Source: M3007 sp046316495 (lineage in GTDB: Bacteria > Bacteroidota > Bacteroidia > Chitinophagales > Saprospiraceae). From it: a DNA stretch of 64,000 bases. Both the position numbers and the translations under genes were made by a program. Of the stretch, positions 17,757-27,510 are shown one piece after another (the stretch's first letter is position 1; each line of letters begins with the position of its first letter). Location of the stretch: positions 1 through 64,000 of the forward strand of contig JBKDAM010000146.1 in NCBI GenBank assembly GCA_046316495.1, read 5' to 3'. A model generated the notes under the pieces. That model was not told the DNA's origin and searched no databases. It worked only from the letters and a program-made list of their open reading frames with translations.

Positions 17757-20666
17757 CTATCGCTGTACGGCAATGCGACGAACAGCAGTCTGGTTATCCA
17801 TACGAACACGAACCGTGTACATTCCTGGAGCAGCTGTGCTCAGGTCAATTACCTGATTTACATTCGTAGTTTTACCAGCCTGTAGCGTGCTAACTACTTG
17901 ACCAAGGGTGTTAACAACCTCAATCTGAACATCAGCAGCCTGCTGTAACGACATATTTACATTCAACAAGCCAGTAGTTGGATTCGGCGTCAAGCTCAAT
18001 GACTTAACAGATGCTGGATCCGTAGTTCCAACTGTGATGTCCAATACAAAGTCATCTGCACATCCAGATGGATCGCTGATCGTAACGGTATAAGCTACGT
18101 TTGGAACGTTTGTAAGACTAGAGGAAGTAGATCCATTGCTCCAGTTAAACTGGTACAAAGAAGGATCTTCTAACGCACCAGGCAAACCACCAGCAGCCTC
18201 AATTTCAATATTCACATTTCCAGGAGTTGATCCAGGAGAAGAGAAGGAGAACGCAACAATTGGCTCCAATTCTGGTAGAATAGTAAGCTGATGAGACTCA
18301 CCAACATAGAAGCATCCACCATCGATATTGATATTGAAAATACGAGAAACTCCAGCTGGATCAATCAAGGTACCACCACCCACTACAACAGAAGTCAAGT
18401 AGTAAACCCCTGGAGGGAATGCAGAACCATCGTTTGGTAGGTTAACCAAAATTACGTTCGGACTTGCTGTAGTAGAAGCAATGCCAGGGATAGTTCCAGG
18501 CCAAACATTTGGAGACAATGGCTCAGTTGAAATACACCAGATATGACCCGCAATCGGACCCTCGTTAGGAATAGTGTAAGAAGCTGGATCCACAGCCATC
18601 AAACCTGTCAGGTTATCACCGAAGCAAAGGAAACCATCGTTGTTCAAAGAGTTGGCTCCAACCTGACCTTGGCTGCAATCAACAGATGCAAACTGCTGGA
18701 TATCCAAACAGTAAGTACCGTTCAAGCCATTGTAAGAGTCCACCATCAAGTAGTAAGTAACGCCAGCCTCAGCAACAAACGTAATGGTAGAGCTCAAGTC
18801 AGAACCAGAAACGTCATCGTTACAAGCCTCTGGTACTAGGTTGCCACAATCGCCACTGTACAATGCAAATTGAGTATCATTGTCAGCGATTGGAGTGCCA
18901 CCGCAAGCTTTTGACTTGATGTTGTAGGTGTTACCATCACCAACGAATGTGAACCAGTGTGTGTTCTGAAGTGGATCTGCTCCAAAGTGGCAGTCAATCC
19001 CTGCAGTCGGATCACTTGGATCCAACGTCGCAGTAGTAATATTGTATGGTCCAACCGTAGTTACTACTCCTGGTGCATTACCCGTTGCAGCGGTGATATC
19101 CACTGCGGTACCGCAACCGTCTGCATTGAATACAATTGCTGGTAATTGGATATACTCAACATCATCTAAATAATACAATGTGTTACCATTTGTACCATAG
19201 AAATCAATACCACCTAGATTCTTTGGATAGGACATCTTCTTAACCAAAGTACCATTAATCGTCAAAGACATCAAGTTGTTGTCTAAGTCAATTTCGTGCT
19301 GCACATCAAACCACTGTCCGTATGGGTAAGAGAAACTAGCCAAAGAAGCACCTGCTCCAATCTGGATATTGCCTTGTCCTCCAACTCCAAAGAAAACGTC
19401 CAAGTTCCAGTCGCCAGCACCAATCGGAACTACGTTCTGAATATTGTAGTAGCCTTCCTTACCATTTGGCAAGTACATCTTCCAGTTCAATGCATACCGA
19501 CCAGAAGTCTTGTTGCCCAAGTTAAGAACCACATCCTGAGGTCCACCAGCTGCAGCAGTTGCTACCAGTTTGAAAGAATTAGGGGCACTGAATGCCTGTT
19601 CCGTGCTAACGATTCCATCTTCAGCACCACCTTCTGTACCACTCCAGGTTGTCCACCATGTAGCTTGTGGTCCGAGGCGTTGCGCGGGGTTATACGTATC
19701 AAACTTGTCACAGATAATCGCATCTGGATTCAAGTTACATGGCAATGGACCGCAAGCGGCACAACTGTTGAAACAAACCAAGGAAAGAGTAGTAGAAGCC
19801 GTTGGAGTGTAAAAGCGGTTAAATCCACCAAAACCGTCGGGCTTACCACAAGCTTGCTGACCAGTTTCCCAACCAGCAGCACCATTTTTAAACTTGTACA
19901 GTACCTCTTGTCCTTCCGTCAATGATTTAGTCAAAGACCAAATACCATTTCCCTCATTTACCATTGCCTCATCGGAGAACCCGTTGAAAGAGCCCGCAAG
20001 GAACATGCCCGCTGGATCAACAGTAATCAAAGACGCATCTACACGGAACGTTACATCATACTGAGGTGCAACGTACTCGAACATCTCAATATCATCAAAC
20101 TTCCAGTGGTACTCATAATTACCAATCCAACGGAAAGACAACCAAACTTGTGGCTGACCATCTGCTTCTGGCAAATCAACCTCCACCCAATCATCAAAAA
20201 TGGCATTGGCTGGAACATCCGTCAAAATATTCTTGTAAGTGAAATTCGTACCATCTGTACTTACTCCCAACTGAGCCACTGCAGTCTCCGTGAAGTGAAT
20301 GTACTGCGTGTAAAAACGCACACGAACGTCCGACTTTCCAGAGCAGTCCGCAGGTACACCTACACCCGTTAGTGTAACATCATGGTCAAACTCACCATTG
20401 GCATCTGAATTGAAAATGAAGAAGCCAGAACTAGCGGTTGGAGATCCAAGTGCTGGAATAGCTGGATCCATGAAACCTGCAAATGGATCATTTGTCCAAA
20501 CCCAATCCTCCGGACCAGCGTTTGTTCCTCCATTTACCCAGTTGGCAGTTGCCACAGCTTGATCAGAAAAAGTTTCTGACCAAAATGCTTGAGCAAAACT
20601 TTGGTTAAAGCCTGCCAGCACCAGCAAGAGGGCAGCAAAACTTTTTGTCAGTAGTGATCTTAACAT
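17757..20666 (-). CDS. T9SS type A sorting domain protein, multidomain cell-surface or secreted
   Basis: A 969-residue exported protein. The signal peptide (about 1-25, ending SFAQA) is followed by a jelly-roll-like module (about 26-200), then a short starch-binding-like beta module (about 203-290: FRVDASLITVDPAGMFLAGSFNGF). Next come a concanavalin-like region (about 320-500) and a pre-peptidase C-terminal-like domain (about 515-665: THWFTFVGDGNTY, ending GLNGTYCLDI). The C-terminus (about 885-969) is a type A T9SS sorting domain with SLTPNPTTGLLNV and ending TVRVRMDNQTAVRRIAV. No catalytic motif was recognised, so it is more likely a binding or adhesion protein than an enzyme. The minus-strand gene stands alone between two terminated units. 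Confidence 0.85.
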   Translation of the reverse strand: MLRSLLTKSFAALLLVLAGFNQSFAQAFWSETFSDQAVATANWVNGGTNAGPEDWVWTNDPFAGFMDPAIPALGSPTASSGFFIFNSDANGEFDHDVTLTGVGVPADCSGKSDVRVRFYTQYIHFTETAVAQLGVSTDGTNFTYKNILTDVPANAIFDDWVEVDLPEADGQPQVWLSFRWIGNYEYHWKFDDIEMFEYVAPQYDVTFRVDASLITVDPAGMFLAGSFNGFSDEAMVNEGNGIWSLTKSLTEGQEVLYKFKNGAAGWETGQQACGKPDGFGGFNRFYTPTASTTLSLVCFNSCAACGPLPCNLNPDAIICDKFDTYNPAQRLGPQATWWTTWSGTEGGAEDGIVSTEQAFSAPNSFKLVATAAAGGPQDVVLNLGNKTSGRYALNWKMYLPNGKEGYYNIQNVVPIGAGDWNLDVFFGVGGQGNIQIGAGASLASFSYPYGQWFDVQHEIDLDNNLMSLTINGTLVKKMSYPKNLGGIDFYGTNGNTLYYLDDVEYIQLPAIVFNADGCGTAVDITAATGNAPGVVTTVGPYNITTATLDPSDPTAGIDCHFGADPLQNTHWFTFVGDGNTYNIKSKACGGTPIADNDTQFALYSGDCGNLVPEACNDDVSGSDLSSTITFVAEAGVTYYLMVDSYNGLNGTYCLDIQQFASVDCSQGQVGANSLNNDGFLCFGDNLTGLMAVDPASYTIPNEGPIAGHIWCISTEPLSPNVWPGTIPGIASTTASPNVILVNLPNDGSAFPPGVYYLTSVVVGGGTLIDPAGVSRIFNINIDGGCFYVGESHQLTILPELEPIVAFSFSSPGSTPGNVNIEIEAAGGLPGALEDPSLYQFNWSNGSTSSSLTNVPNVAYTVTISDPSGCADDFVLDITVGTTDPASVKSLSLTPNPTTGLLNVNMSLQQAADVQIEVVNTLGQVVSTLQAGKTTNVNQVIDLSTAAPGMYTVRVRMDNQTAVRRIAVQR

Positions 20667-20817
20667 AAAAATAAATTAGTTAGACAAGTTAAAGTTAGGC
20701 AATAGTTTAAGGGCTCAAATATCTGCATTTGTATTCAATAAGTTCGTTAAGGAAGCTGAAAAAAATACAATTTGCCCAAAATATTCCACCCCTTTATAGC
20801 TTCTAGATAAAATAAAT

Positions 20818-22089
20818 TCAAAGATTACCAATAACATCTTTGCCGATATCTCGGCGATAATACATTCCCTCAAAATCAATCTTACGAATATTCTTGTACG
20901 ATTTTTTCAAAGCCGCAGATAAATCCTTCCCAAAAGACGTTACAGCAAGCACCCTTCCCCCATTGCTGAGGACTCTTCCGGACTCCTCCCTAGTACCCGC
21001 GTGCAATACAATACTGTCCTTCACTTTATCTAAACCATTGATTTCCTTTCCTTTTTGATATTCACCCGGATAGCCTCCACTTACCAACATCACCGTAGCC
21101 GCCGACCGGCTGTCCGTCTTAATCACCGTGCGCCCCAACCGTCCCATCGCACACGCTACGCACAGCTTTACCAAGTCATTCTTTAAACGCAGCAGCACCA
21201 CCTCCGTCTCAGGATCTCCCATCCGACAGTTGTACTCAATCACATAGGGTTCCCCATCCACCGCAATCAATCCAAAAAAGAGAAATCCCCGGTAGTCAAT
21301 CCGCTCTTTTTGCAAACCGGCCACCGTCGGTGCAATTACCCGCTCCTCTACTTTTCTCCACATCTCCTCTCCTACAAACGGAACAGGACTCACAGCACCC
21401 ATCCCACCTGTATTCAGACCGGTATCCTGCTCCCCAATGCGCTTGTAATCTTTTGCCTCCGGTAGAATTTTATAATTTTTGCCATCCGTAATCGCAAATA
21501 CACTAAACTCAATCCCTTTTAAAAAGGATTCAACTACTACTTTATCAGAAGCATGCCCAAATTTCCCCCCGAGCATGTCGCGAAGCTCCGATTGTGCGGC
21601 AACGCGCTCGTCGCAAATAACTACCCCTTTCCCCGCAGCTAAACCGTCCGCCTTCAGAACAATTGGCAAGGGATGACTAGCAATATAATTTAACCCTTCA
21701 TCCAAATTGGCAGCAGTAAACTCCCGATAGGTCGCGGTTGGAATACCATGTCGCATCATAAACTCTTTTGCCCAGGCTTTGCTCCCCTCCAACATTGCAC
21801 CTGCCTGCGATGGCCCAACAACCAAAACACCTCTACTTGATAAGTAATCCTGTATGCCTTTCACTAAAGGTTCTTCTGGACCAACCACTACCAAGGTAAC
21901 TTGTTTAGACTGGACAAAGTCGAAAACTGCATCAAAATCCAATGGATTTAAACTCACATTCTGACCACAAGCAGCAGTACCCGCGTTCCCGGGAGCAATA
22001 TAAAGGGCTGAACAATGTTTACTTTTTGATAAACGAACCGCAAAAGCATGCTCCCGCCCCCCGGAACCCAATAACAAGATAGTGTGCAT
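20818..22089 (-). CDS. purD: Phosphoribosylamine-glycine ligase
   Basis: A 423-residue ATP-grasp enzyme that joins glycine to phosphoribosylamine, the second step of purine synthesis. The N-terminus MHTILLLGSGGREHA is the standard PurD start, so the ATG at 22089 is chosen over the one at 22149. GPEEPLVKGI, the ATP-grasp loops (LKADGLAAGKGV) and the IEYNCRMGDPETE metal-binding motif are present. A TATTTTTG box lies just upstream. No other purine gene is adjacent. Confidence 0.96.
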   Translation of the reverse strand: MHTILLLGSGGREHAFAVRLSKSKHCSALYIAPGNAGTAACGQNVSLNPLDFDAVFDFVQSKQVTLVVVGPEEPLVKGIQDYLSSRGVLVVGPSQAGAMLEGSKAWAKEFMMRHGIPTATYREFTAANLDEGLNYIASHPLPIVLKADGLAAGKGVVICDERVAAQSELRDMLGGKFGHASDKVVVESFLKGIEFSVFAITDGKNYKILPEAKDYKRIGEQDTGLNTGGMGAVSPVPFVGEEMWRKVEERVIAPTVAGLQKERIDYRGFLFFGLIAVDGEPYVIEYNCRMGDPETEVVLLRLKNDLVKLCVACAMGRLGRTVIKTDSRSAATVMLVSGGYPGEYQKGKEINGLDKVKDSIVLHAGTREESGRVLSNGGRVLAVTSFGKDLSAALKKSYKNIRKIDFEGMYYRRDIGKDVIGNL

Positions 22090-22105
22090 AACGCTGTTTT
22101 TTCGG

Positions 22106-22113
22106 CAAAAATA
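22106..22113 (-). promoter_or_regulatory. Bacteroidetes -7 box (TATTTTTG) for purD
   Basis: TATTTTTG on the minus strand ends 17 bp before the ATG at 22089; this also favours that start over the one at 22149. Confidence 0.45.
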
Positions 22114-22222
22114 ATCCTTACTTCCAAATACTAATCCCTCTATCAGCACTTTCCACTCCCAATCCGCCTAATTCATTCAATTGATTATACCTATCTTAGC
22201 GCCCTGATCGTTATCCTTTATT

Positions 22223-22627
22223 ATGACTTCAAAAATTACGTACTTAGGCGAACTGCGAACGGAGGCAGTACACCTTCAATCCGGAAATATTATTATTACA
22301 GATGCACCAACAGACAACCAAGGTAAAGGAGAAGCCTTTTCGCCTACTGACCTCTGCGCAACCGCACTTGCATCTTGTATGCTGACAATCATGGGAATCA
22401 GCGCCAGAAACCACGACATCCAAATCGAAGGAACCACCGCAACCGTCCATAAAATAATGGCTGCAAACCCTAGAAGAATTGAGGCAATTGAGATCAATAT
22501 TCACTTCCCAATAAAACCTTTTACAGATCTGCAAAAAAAATTACTCGAAACGGCAGGCCGCACCTGCCCAGTCGCCCTAAGCCTCCACGAAAACATCGAA
22601 CAACGTATTAACTTTATCTGGGAATAA
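22223..22627 (+). CDS. OsmC/Ohr family protein
   Basis: A 134-residue protein of the OsmC fold. The two redox cysteines of the family are visible at C52 (ALASCMLT) and C115 (GRTCPVALS). Such proteins are thiol peroxidases reducing organic hydroperoxides, often with lipoyl or dithiol partners. The length and spacing fit the OsmC-like subgroup rather than classic Ohr, but I cannot separate them firmly. A lipoprotein gene starts 2 bp after the stop, suggesting a shared transcript. Confidence 0.88.
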   Translation: MTSKITYLGELRTEAVHLQSGNIIITDAPTDNQGKGEAFSPTDLCATALASCMLTIMGISARNHDIQIEGTTATVHKIMAANPRRIEAIEINIHFPIKPFTDLQKKLLETAGRTCPVALSLHENIEQRINFIWE

Positions 22628-22629
22628 TC

Positions 22630-23085
22630 ATGCGAACTGTATTGCTAGTCGCCTTTTCTGTAGGCTCCATTTTACTTTTTAGTTGCCAAAACAACAATAA
22701 TCAGCTAAATGTGAGTGACCAAGTACTCACTAATGGTGCAATTCCGGAAGACTTTACTGCCTTCTACCAAAAGTTCCACTCGGATAGCCAGTTCCAAATG
22801 ACGCATATTAACTGGCCACTTTCCGGTAAGACGGGTGTCCAAAAAGACAGCACCACGACTAGTACCGTTGATAAAATTTGGGAGCAACAAAGCTGGAAAA
22901 TGCATAAATTAGATGCATTTAATCCCAAAGACTACAAAAGAGAATGGGAGGCCGTTGGCGATATCATGGTAATGGAGCGCATCACGGCAAGAGCTGTCCC
23001 TTTCGGAATAGAACGAAGATTTGCTAGAAGAGCCGATCAAGAGTGGGAACTTATCTTCTATTCCGATACCCATGAATTCAAATAG
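22630..23085 (+). CDS. Small lipoprotein, possibly DUF4348-like
   Basis: A 151-residue protein with a lipoprotein leader ending LLFSC (Cys about residue 19). The mature part contains DFTAFYQKFHSDSQFQMTHINWPL and ends with WELIFYSD, a pattern that reminds me of the Bacteroidota DUF4348 lipoproteins. This resemblance is from memory and uncertain. No catalytic residues are evident. It starts 2 bp after osmC and ends 18 bp before the symporter gene, so the three may be one operon. Confidence 0.7.
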   Translation: MRTVLLVAFSVGSILLFSCQNNNNQLNVSDQVLTNGAIPEDFTAFYQKFHSDSQFQMTHINWPLSGKTGVQKDSTTTSTVDKIWEQQSWKMHKLDAFNPKDYKREWEAVGDIMVMERITARAVPFGIERRFARRADQEWELIFYSDTHEFK

Positions 23086-23103
23086 CCTTCGACTACCTAG
23101 CAT

Positions 23104-24783
23104 ATGCACGTAATTGACTGGATCGTTCTCGCCTCCACACTCTCTTTCATCGTTCTGTATGGTCTATGGGTCAGCAGAAAACAAACAAACGAAAGCCATG
23201 ACTTTCTCGCAGGCCAGCGCAACCTCAAATGGTGGACAATCGGCCTCAGTATCATGGCCACTCAGGCAAGTGCAATTACTTTTTTAAGCACCCCCGGCCA
23301 AGGCTTTGTAGATGGGTTACAATTTGCTCAATTCTACTTCGGGATGCCGATCGCTGTTCTGCTCCTGGCCTATTTTATCCTACCTGTATACTACCGGCTA
23401 AAGGTTACAACAGCCTACGAATTCCTGGAGGAGCGCTTCGATTTGAGGATGAGAAGCCTAACTGCAATTTTATTTTTAATCCAAAGAGGGGTAGCAGCCT
23501 CTATTAGCATCTATGCACCAAGTATCATCTTCTGCGCCGTTTTTGGGTGGAATCTAGCCCTTACCAATTTTTTTATGGCCGCTTTTGTGGTCCTGTATAC
23601 CACCTCCGGAGGAAGCGAGGCCGTCAGCAAAACCCAACAAATGCAGATGAGTATCATGCTATCTGGACTCGTCATCGCATTCCTAGTAATCCTATATCAC
23701 TTACCAGAAAACATCGGAATCTCCGAAGCATGGAACATCGCCGGCGCAACCGGCAAAACTCAAATCGTCGACTGGACCTTTAGCTGGACAGACCGATACA
23801 ATATCTGGTCCGGCCTGATTGGAGCGACTTTTTTATTTCTATCCTACTTTGGCACCGATCAAAGCCAAGTTGGGCGCTACCTGTCCGGAAAATCCTTAAG
23901 AGAAAGTAGGGTGGGGCTCCTGTTTAATGGCTTTGTGAAGATCCCTATGCAACTGCTCGTGCTTTCCGTAGGAGTAATGATGTTCGTCTTCTACCAATTT
24001 AACGACCAACCACTTCACTACAACGCAATCAATGTTGCCAAAGTCAAAGGCACCCCTTATGAAGCAGCTTTTACCCAACTTGAAAACAAGGCAGACAGTC
24101 TATTCAAAATCAAACAAGTCCTTCTATCTCACTTCGATAACTCGCCGGAACAGCAAAAAAGTCTTCAAAACTTAGAGCAAAGTCGCACGCAGCTTCGTAG
24201 TCAAGCAGATTCCTTGATCGTATTGGCAAGCCCAAAAGCGGATATAAAAGACAAAGACTACATCTTTATCAATTTCGTTCTATCTCACATCCCTAAAGGA
24301 TTAGTTGGGTTACTACTAGCCATGATTTTTTGTGCATCCTGGAGCACTACCGCCTCAGAGCTCAATGCCCTAACATCCACTAGTGTGTCGGATATTTACA
24401 AACGGTCCATCGCGCCTAATAAAAGCGAACAACATTACCTAAGCATTTCTAAAAGAACAACCATACTGTGGGGGGCCTTCATCACTGTGTTTGCCAGTAA
24501 TGCAGACCTGTTTGACAACCTAATACAAGCTGTGAACATGGTAGGATCCATCTTTTACGGAACCATACTGGGTATATTTCTAACCGCCTTTTTCATAAAA
24601 AGAGTAAAAGGAAAAGCAGTCTTTGTCGCTGCAATAATTGCTCAAGTAATTGTCTCATACCTGTTCTTTTATGTAAATAAGGATGTCTACCTCTGGTATA
24701 ACCCCTTAGGATGCGGTTTGGTGATGGGAATTGCCACCTTGATACAGTTTTCATTCCCTAACTTGGGCAACCATAAGAATTAA
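23104..24783 (+). CDS. Sodium:solute symporter (SSS family)
   Basis: A 559-residue membrane protein with about 13 hydrophobic helices. It carries the SSS signatures RNLKWWTIGLSIMATQASAITF and FLSYFGTDQSQVGRYLSGKSLRES. A hydrophilic insertion of about 75 residues (about 315-390), Gln/Leu/Ser-rich and probably helical, separates two helices and may be a periplasmic or cytoplasmic coil. The substrate (sugar, amino acid, iodide or other) cannot be deduced. It follows the osmC-lipoprotein pair. Confidence 0.9.
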   Translation: MHVIDWIVLASTLSFIVLYGLWVSRKQTNESHDFLAGQRNLKWWTIGLSIMATQASAITFLSTPGQGFVDGLQFAQFYFGMPIAVLLLAYFILPVYYRLKVTTAYEFLEERFDLRMRSLTAILFLIQRGVAASISIYAPSIIFCAVFGWNLALTNFFMAAFVVLYTTSGGSEAVSKTQQMQMSIMLSGLVIAFLVILYHLPENIGISEAWNIAGATGKTQIVDWTFSWTDRYNIWSGLIGATFLFLSYFGTDQSQVGRYLSGKSLRESRVGLLFNGFVKIPMQLLVLSVGVMMFVFYQFNDQPLHYNAINVAKVKGTPYEAAFTQLENKADSLFKIKQVLLSHFDNSPEQQKSLQNLEQSRTQLRSQADSLIVLASPKADIKDKDYIFINFVLSHIPKGLVGLLLAMIFCASWSTTASELNALTSTSVSDIYKRSIAPNKSEQHYLSISKRTTILWGAFITVFASNADLFDNLIQAVNMVGSIFYGTILGIFLTAFFIKRVKGKAVFVAAIIAQVIVSYLFFYVNKDVYLWYNPLGCGLVMGIATLIQFSFPNLGNHKN

Positions 24784-25033
24784 TAATTCGTCACTCTTCT
24801 GTTTGTCTTAAACGGTACATACGCAGATGGGACATCGCTAATCCCCCAATTTGGCACTAACCCAATCTCGTACGAACTTAAGTTCTATAAAGACGCTCAA
24901 CGTACACTCATATACAATCATTAAGTACACCATCCGTTATGCTCAACTAATTTGAAGCCTAACCTATGTCCTTGTCTTTGACCTGTACTTCGTTTGAGCA
25001 GTCTCCTTACTTTAGACCACTTATCTGCACATC
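24784..25033. other. Intergenic stretch, no gene recognised
   Basis: 250 bp between the symporter and porZ. No ORF of interest, tRNA or strong terminator was seen. Imperfect promoter-like boxes (TGTCTTTG and TACTTTAG, each one base off TAnnTTTG) occur in the last 90 bp. Confidence 0.5.
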
Positions 25034-27385
25034 ATGCGCTCGAATTTATTTCTATTTTGCTCTGCTCTCCTCGCCCTTTCAGCAAATGCCTTGGCCCAAA
25101 CAACTGAAATAGATTTCCCAGAATTGGGAATAGGAGAATGGCGTGAGCACCTACCTTGGCAACGAGCACGTTCTGTTACCTCCAGTCCTACCCATGTATA
25201 TTACGGTACAGAATGGGCTGTTGTCGAAATTGATAAATCAGATAGATCCACTCGCTTTCTAACCAAAATAGAGGGTTTAAATGATGTGGGAATACAAAAA
25301 ATTCGCTACAATCGAAAAGCAGAAGCACTCTTCATAGCTTACACAAATAGTAATATTGACCTATACTATCCCACTTCCAACAAGACTGTTAACCTGCCAT
25401 TTATTCTAAAAAATACGGTACTCACCGGAGATAAAACCGTCAAGGATTTATTTTTTGAGGATGAATTCGCTTACATATCCACATCCTTCGGCGTTGTTAA
25501 ACTCGATATGAACAAGGGCGAAGTGGTATTTACGGTCTTTACAGGAGTTCCAGTGCGCTCCTTTGCACTTTACAAGGAAAACTACTACATGGGTACCGAG
25601 GATGGATTATTCCGCCTTCCCATTAATGATAATAACCCCGCCGACTTCAGTCGCTGGCAGCTCCTTGGACCTGCGCAAGGATTCAATGCGGGTCTTCAAG
25701 TGAATGCCTTAGCCGTTTTTAACAACTTCCTCTACGCAGGGATAGCAGGAATAGACCTGGTTCGCTATGATGGCCTTTCCTCGGTTGTATCAATAAACCA
25801 ACAGTCAGATCTGGAGGTCGCCTTCATGACAACCGAAGGAAATGGGCTAGTCATCGCTTGGAAAAATGGGGAAATAGGAAAAGCGACCTACCTCAACAGC
25901 TCAGAAAACTTGATCGATATCCACCTTCCCTGCGAGCTTTTCCGCCCATTGGATATTGTCGAAGATGGGGATCAGTTATTCTGGATGGCTGATGCATGGG
26001 ATAAATTCCGCCAGTACAACCACCTTAACGGCAATTGTGACTTTTTTACCTTCAACTCTCCTTACGATCATCAATCTACCGAAATCGCACTAAGAGGCAA
26101 TAAGGTGTTTGTTGCAACATTGGGGGCTGACCAAAATTTAAACCCAATTCCTGGCAGATTAGGCCTGTATCTGCTAGATGATGACGGACAATGGAAACGA
26201 TATAACGGAGATTCTAATCCAGAGCTAACTCTGGATAATTGCCATGAAGGCTGGTGGCGGGTAACTCCACATCCTACCGAAGAAAAAATATATGTTGGAA
26301 GCTTCACCAGTGGCCTAATCGAACTAAGTGATGATGCAACTTCTACGAAATGCTTTAACAAAAACAACTCCATTTTAGGAGATGCAGGTGCTGCAGGAGC
26401 GAACAGAACGGCTATAGGAGGAATGGCTTTTGACCAGGAAGGCAATTTATGGATTTGTAATTACGGAGCAAATAAGCCAATCGCAGTGCTCAAACCTGAT
26501 GGAACACTCGCTAATTTCAGTGTGCCTGGTGGAGGTAACTTCCTAAAAGTAGTGGTAGATAATAATGGATACAAGTGGTTTGTTTCCGCCTTCACAGGAG
26601 GGCTAAGCGTTTACGATTCCGGTGCTGACTTAGAGGATCCTTCCGACGACCAGTATAAAGTAATTAATACTGCCAACTCCGTCTTGGCCACAAATGAGGT
26701 TACTTCCCTAGCCGTCGATTTAAATGGGTATATTTGGGTAGGAACCAAGGAAGGCCTTTACAGTTTCCAATGCACTGGGGCTATTTTTGGAAATAATAAC
26801 TGCACAAGAGGTGTTCGGCAAATTGTAACCGTAGATGGATTTAATGGATACCTTCTACAAGATGAATTTATTAAAGTAATCTCGGTAGATGGTGCAAACA
26901 GAAAATGGGTTGGAACTACTAATGGAATTTTCGTTCAGTCGCCCGATGGTAAAACCACCTTACAAAGGTTTGATATCACCAATAGTCCTTTACCCTCCAA
27001 CTCCATCGAAACCATTGCCATTCATCCAACCACCGGCGAAGTGTGGATCGGAACGACAAAAGGTATTGTTTCTTTCAGATCGGATGCAACATTTGGAGGT
27101 AAAATAAACAGTACCTCCGCCTACGCTTACCCCAATCCAGTCCTGGCTGATTACTCAGGCCCCATAGCCATCTACGGCCTTGCGCGCGATGCCAATATAA
27201 AAATTACCGATGCTTCTGGATACCTTGTATATGAAGGCAAAGCAAATGGAGGGCAGGCAGTTTGGGACGGAAAAGACTACTTAGGAAGACGTGTTGCATC
27301 TGGGGTATATCTGATCTATGCCACCAGCAGTAACTCATTTGAAGATCCAGATGCTATTATCACGAAAGTAGTAATCATAAATTAA
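25034..27385 (+). CDS. porZ: PorZ-like type IX secretion protein (beta-propeller)
   Basis: A 783-residue exported protein. After a signal peptide (about 1-21, ending ALAQ) come WREHLPWQRARSVTSS and IEGLNDVGIQKIRYN, typical of the PorZ start, then repeated propeller blades (for example GYIWVGTKEGLYSF and TGEVWIGTTKGIVSF) forming two or three propellers. The C-terminal domain (about 700-783) has AYPNPV and ends RRVASGVYLIYATSS, an Ig-like T9SS C-terminal domain. PorZ lies on the surface and takes part in attaching T9SS cargo to anionic LPS in Porphyromonas. Assignment is by motif memory. It is single, and shares a two-way terminator with the citrate synthase gene. Confidence 0.8.
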   Translation: MRSNLFLFCSALLALSANALAQTTEIDFPELGIGEWREHLPWQRARSVTSSPTHVYYGTEWAVVEIDKSDRSTRFLTKIEGLNDVGIQKIRYNRKAEALFIAYTNSNIDLYYPTSNKTVNLPFILKNTVLTGDKTVKDLFFEDEFAYISTSFGVVKLDMNKGEVVFTVFTGVPVRSFALYKENYYMGTEDGLFRLPINDNNPADFSRWQLLGPAQGFNAGLQVNALAVFNNFLYAGIAGIDLVRYDGLSSVVSINQQSDLEVAFMTTEGNGLVIAWKNGEIGKATYLNSSENLIDIHLPCELFRPLDIVEDGDQLFWMADAWDKFRQYNHLNGNCDFFTFNSPYDHQSTEIALRGNKVFVATLGADQNLNPIPGRLGLYLLDDDGQWKRYNGDSNPELTLDNCHEGWWRVTPHPTEEKIYVGSFTSGLIELSDDATSTKCFNKNNSILGDAGAAGANRTAIGGMAFDQEGNLWICNYGANKPIAVLKPDGTLANFSVPGGGNFLKVVVDNNGYKWFVSAFTGGLSVYDSGADLEDPSDDQYKVINTANSVLATNEVTSLAVDLNGYIWVGTKEGLYSFQCTGAIFGNNNCTRGVRQIVTVDGFNGYLLQDEFIKVISVDGANRKWVGTTNGIFVQSPDGKTTLQRFDITNSPLPSNSIETIAIHPTTGEVWIGTTKGIVSFRSDATFGGKINSTSAYAYPNPVLADYSGPIAIYGLARDANIKITDASGYLVYEGKANGGQAVWDGKDYLGRRVASGVYLIYATSSNSFEDPDAIITKVVIIN

Positions 27386-27409
27386 TTACAATCAACATCC
27401 CTCCCATTC

Positions 27410-27459
27410 AAAAGAGAAGCCCGCAGAAAGCTATAGATGCATCTGCGGGCTTCTCTTTT
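27410..27459. terminator. Bidirectional terminator between porZ and citrate synthase
   Basis: Perfect 18-bp arms AAAAGAGAAGCCCGCAGA (27410-27427) and TCTGCGGGCTTCTCTTTT (27442-27459). A or T runs on both sides allow use on either strand. Confidence 0.93.
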
Positions 27460-27510
27460 AATATTTCGTGTGAACAAGCGGACCCCAAAAGGGCAGCCAC
27501 TCCATCCAGG

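Noticed and set aside
19296..19925. 209-codon plus-strand ORF
   Set aside because: It is antisense to the type A T9SS gene, whose domains are clear and continuous.
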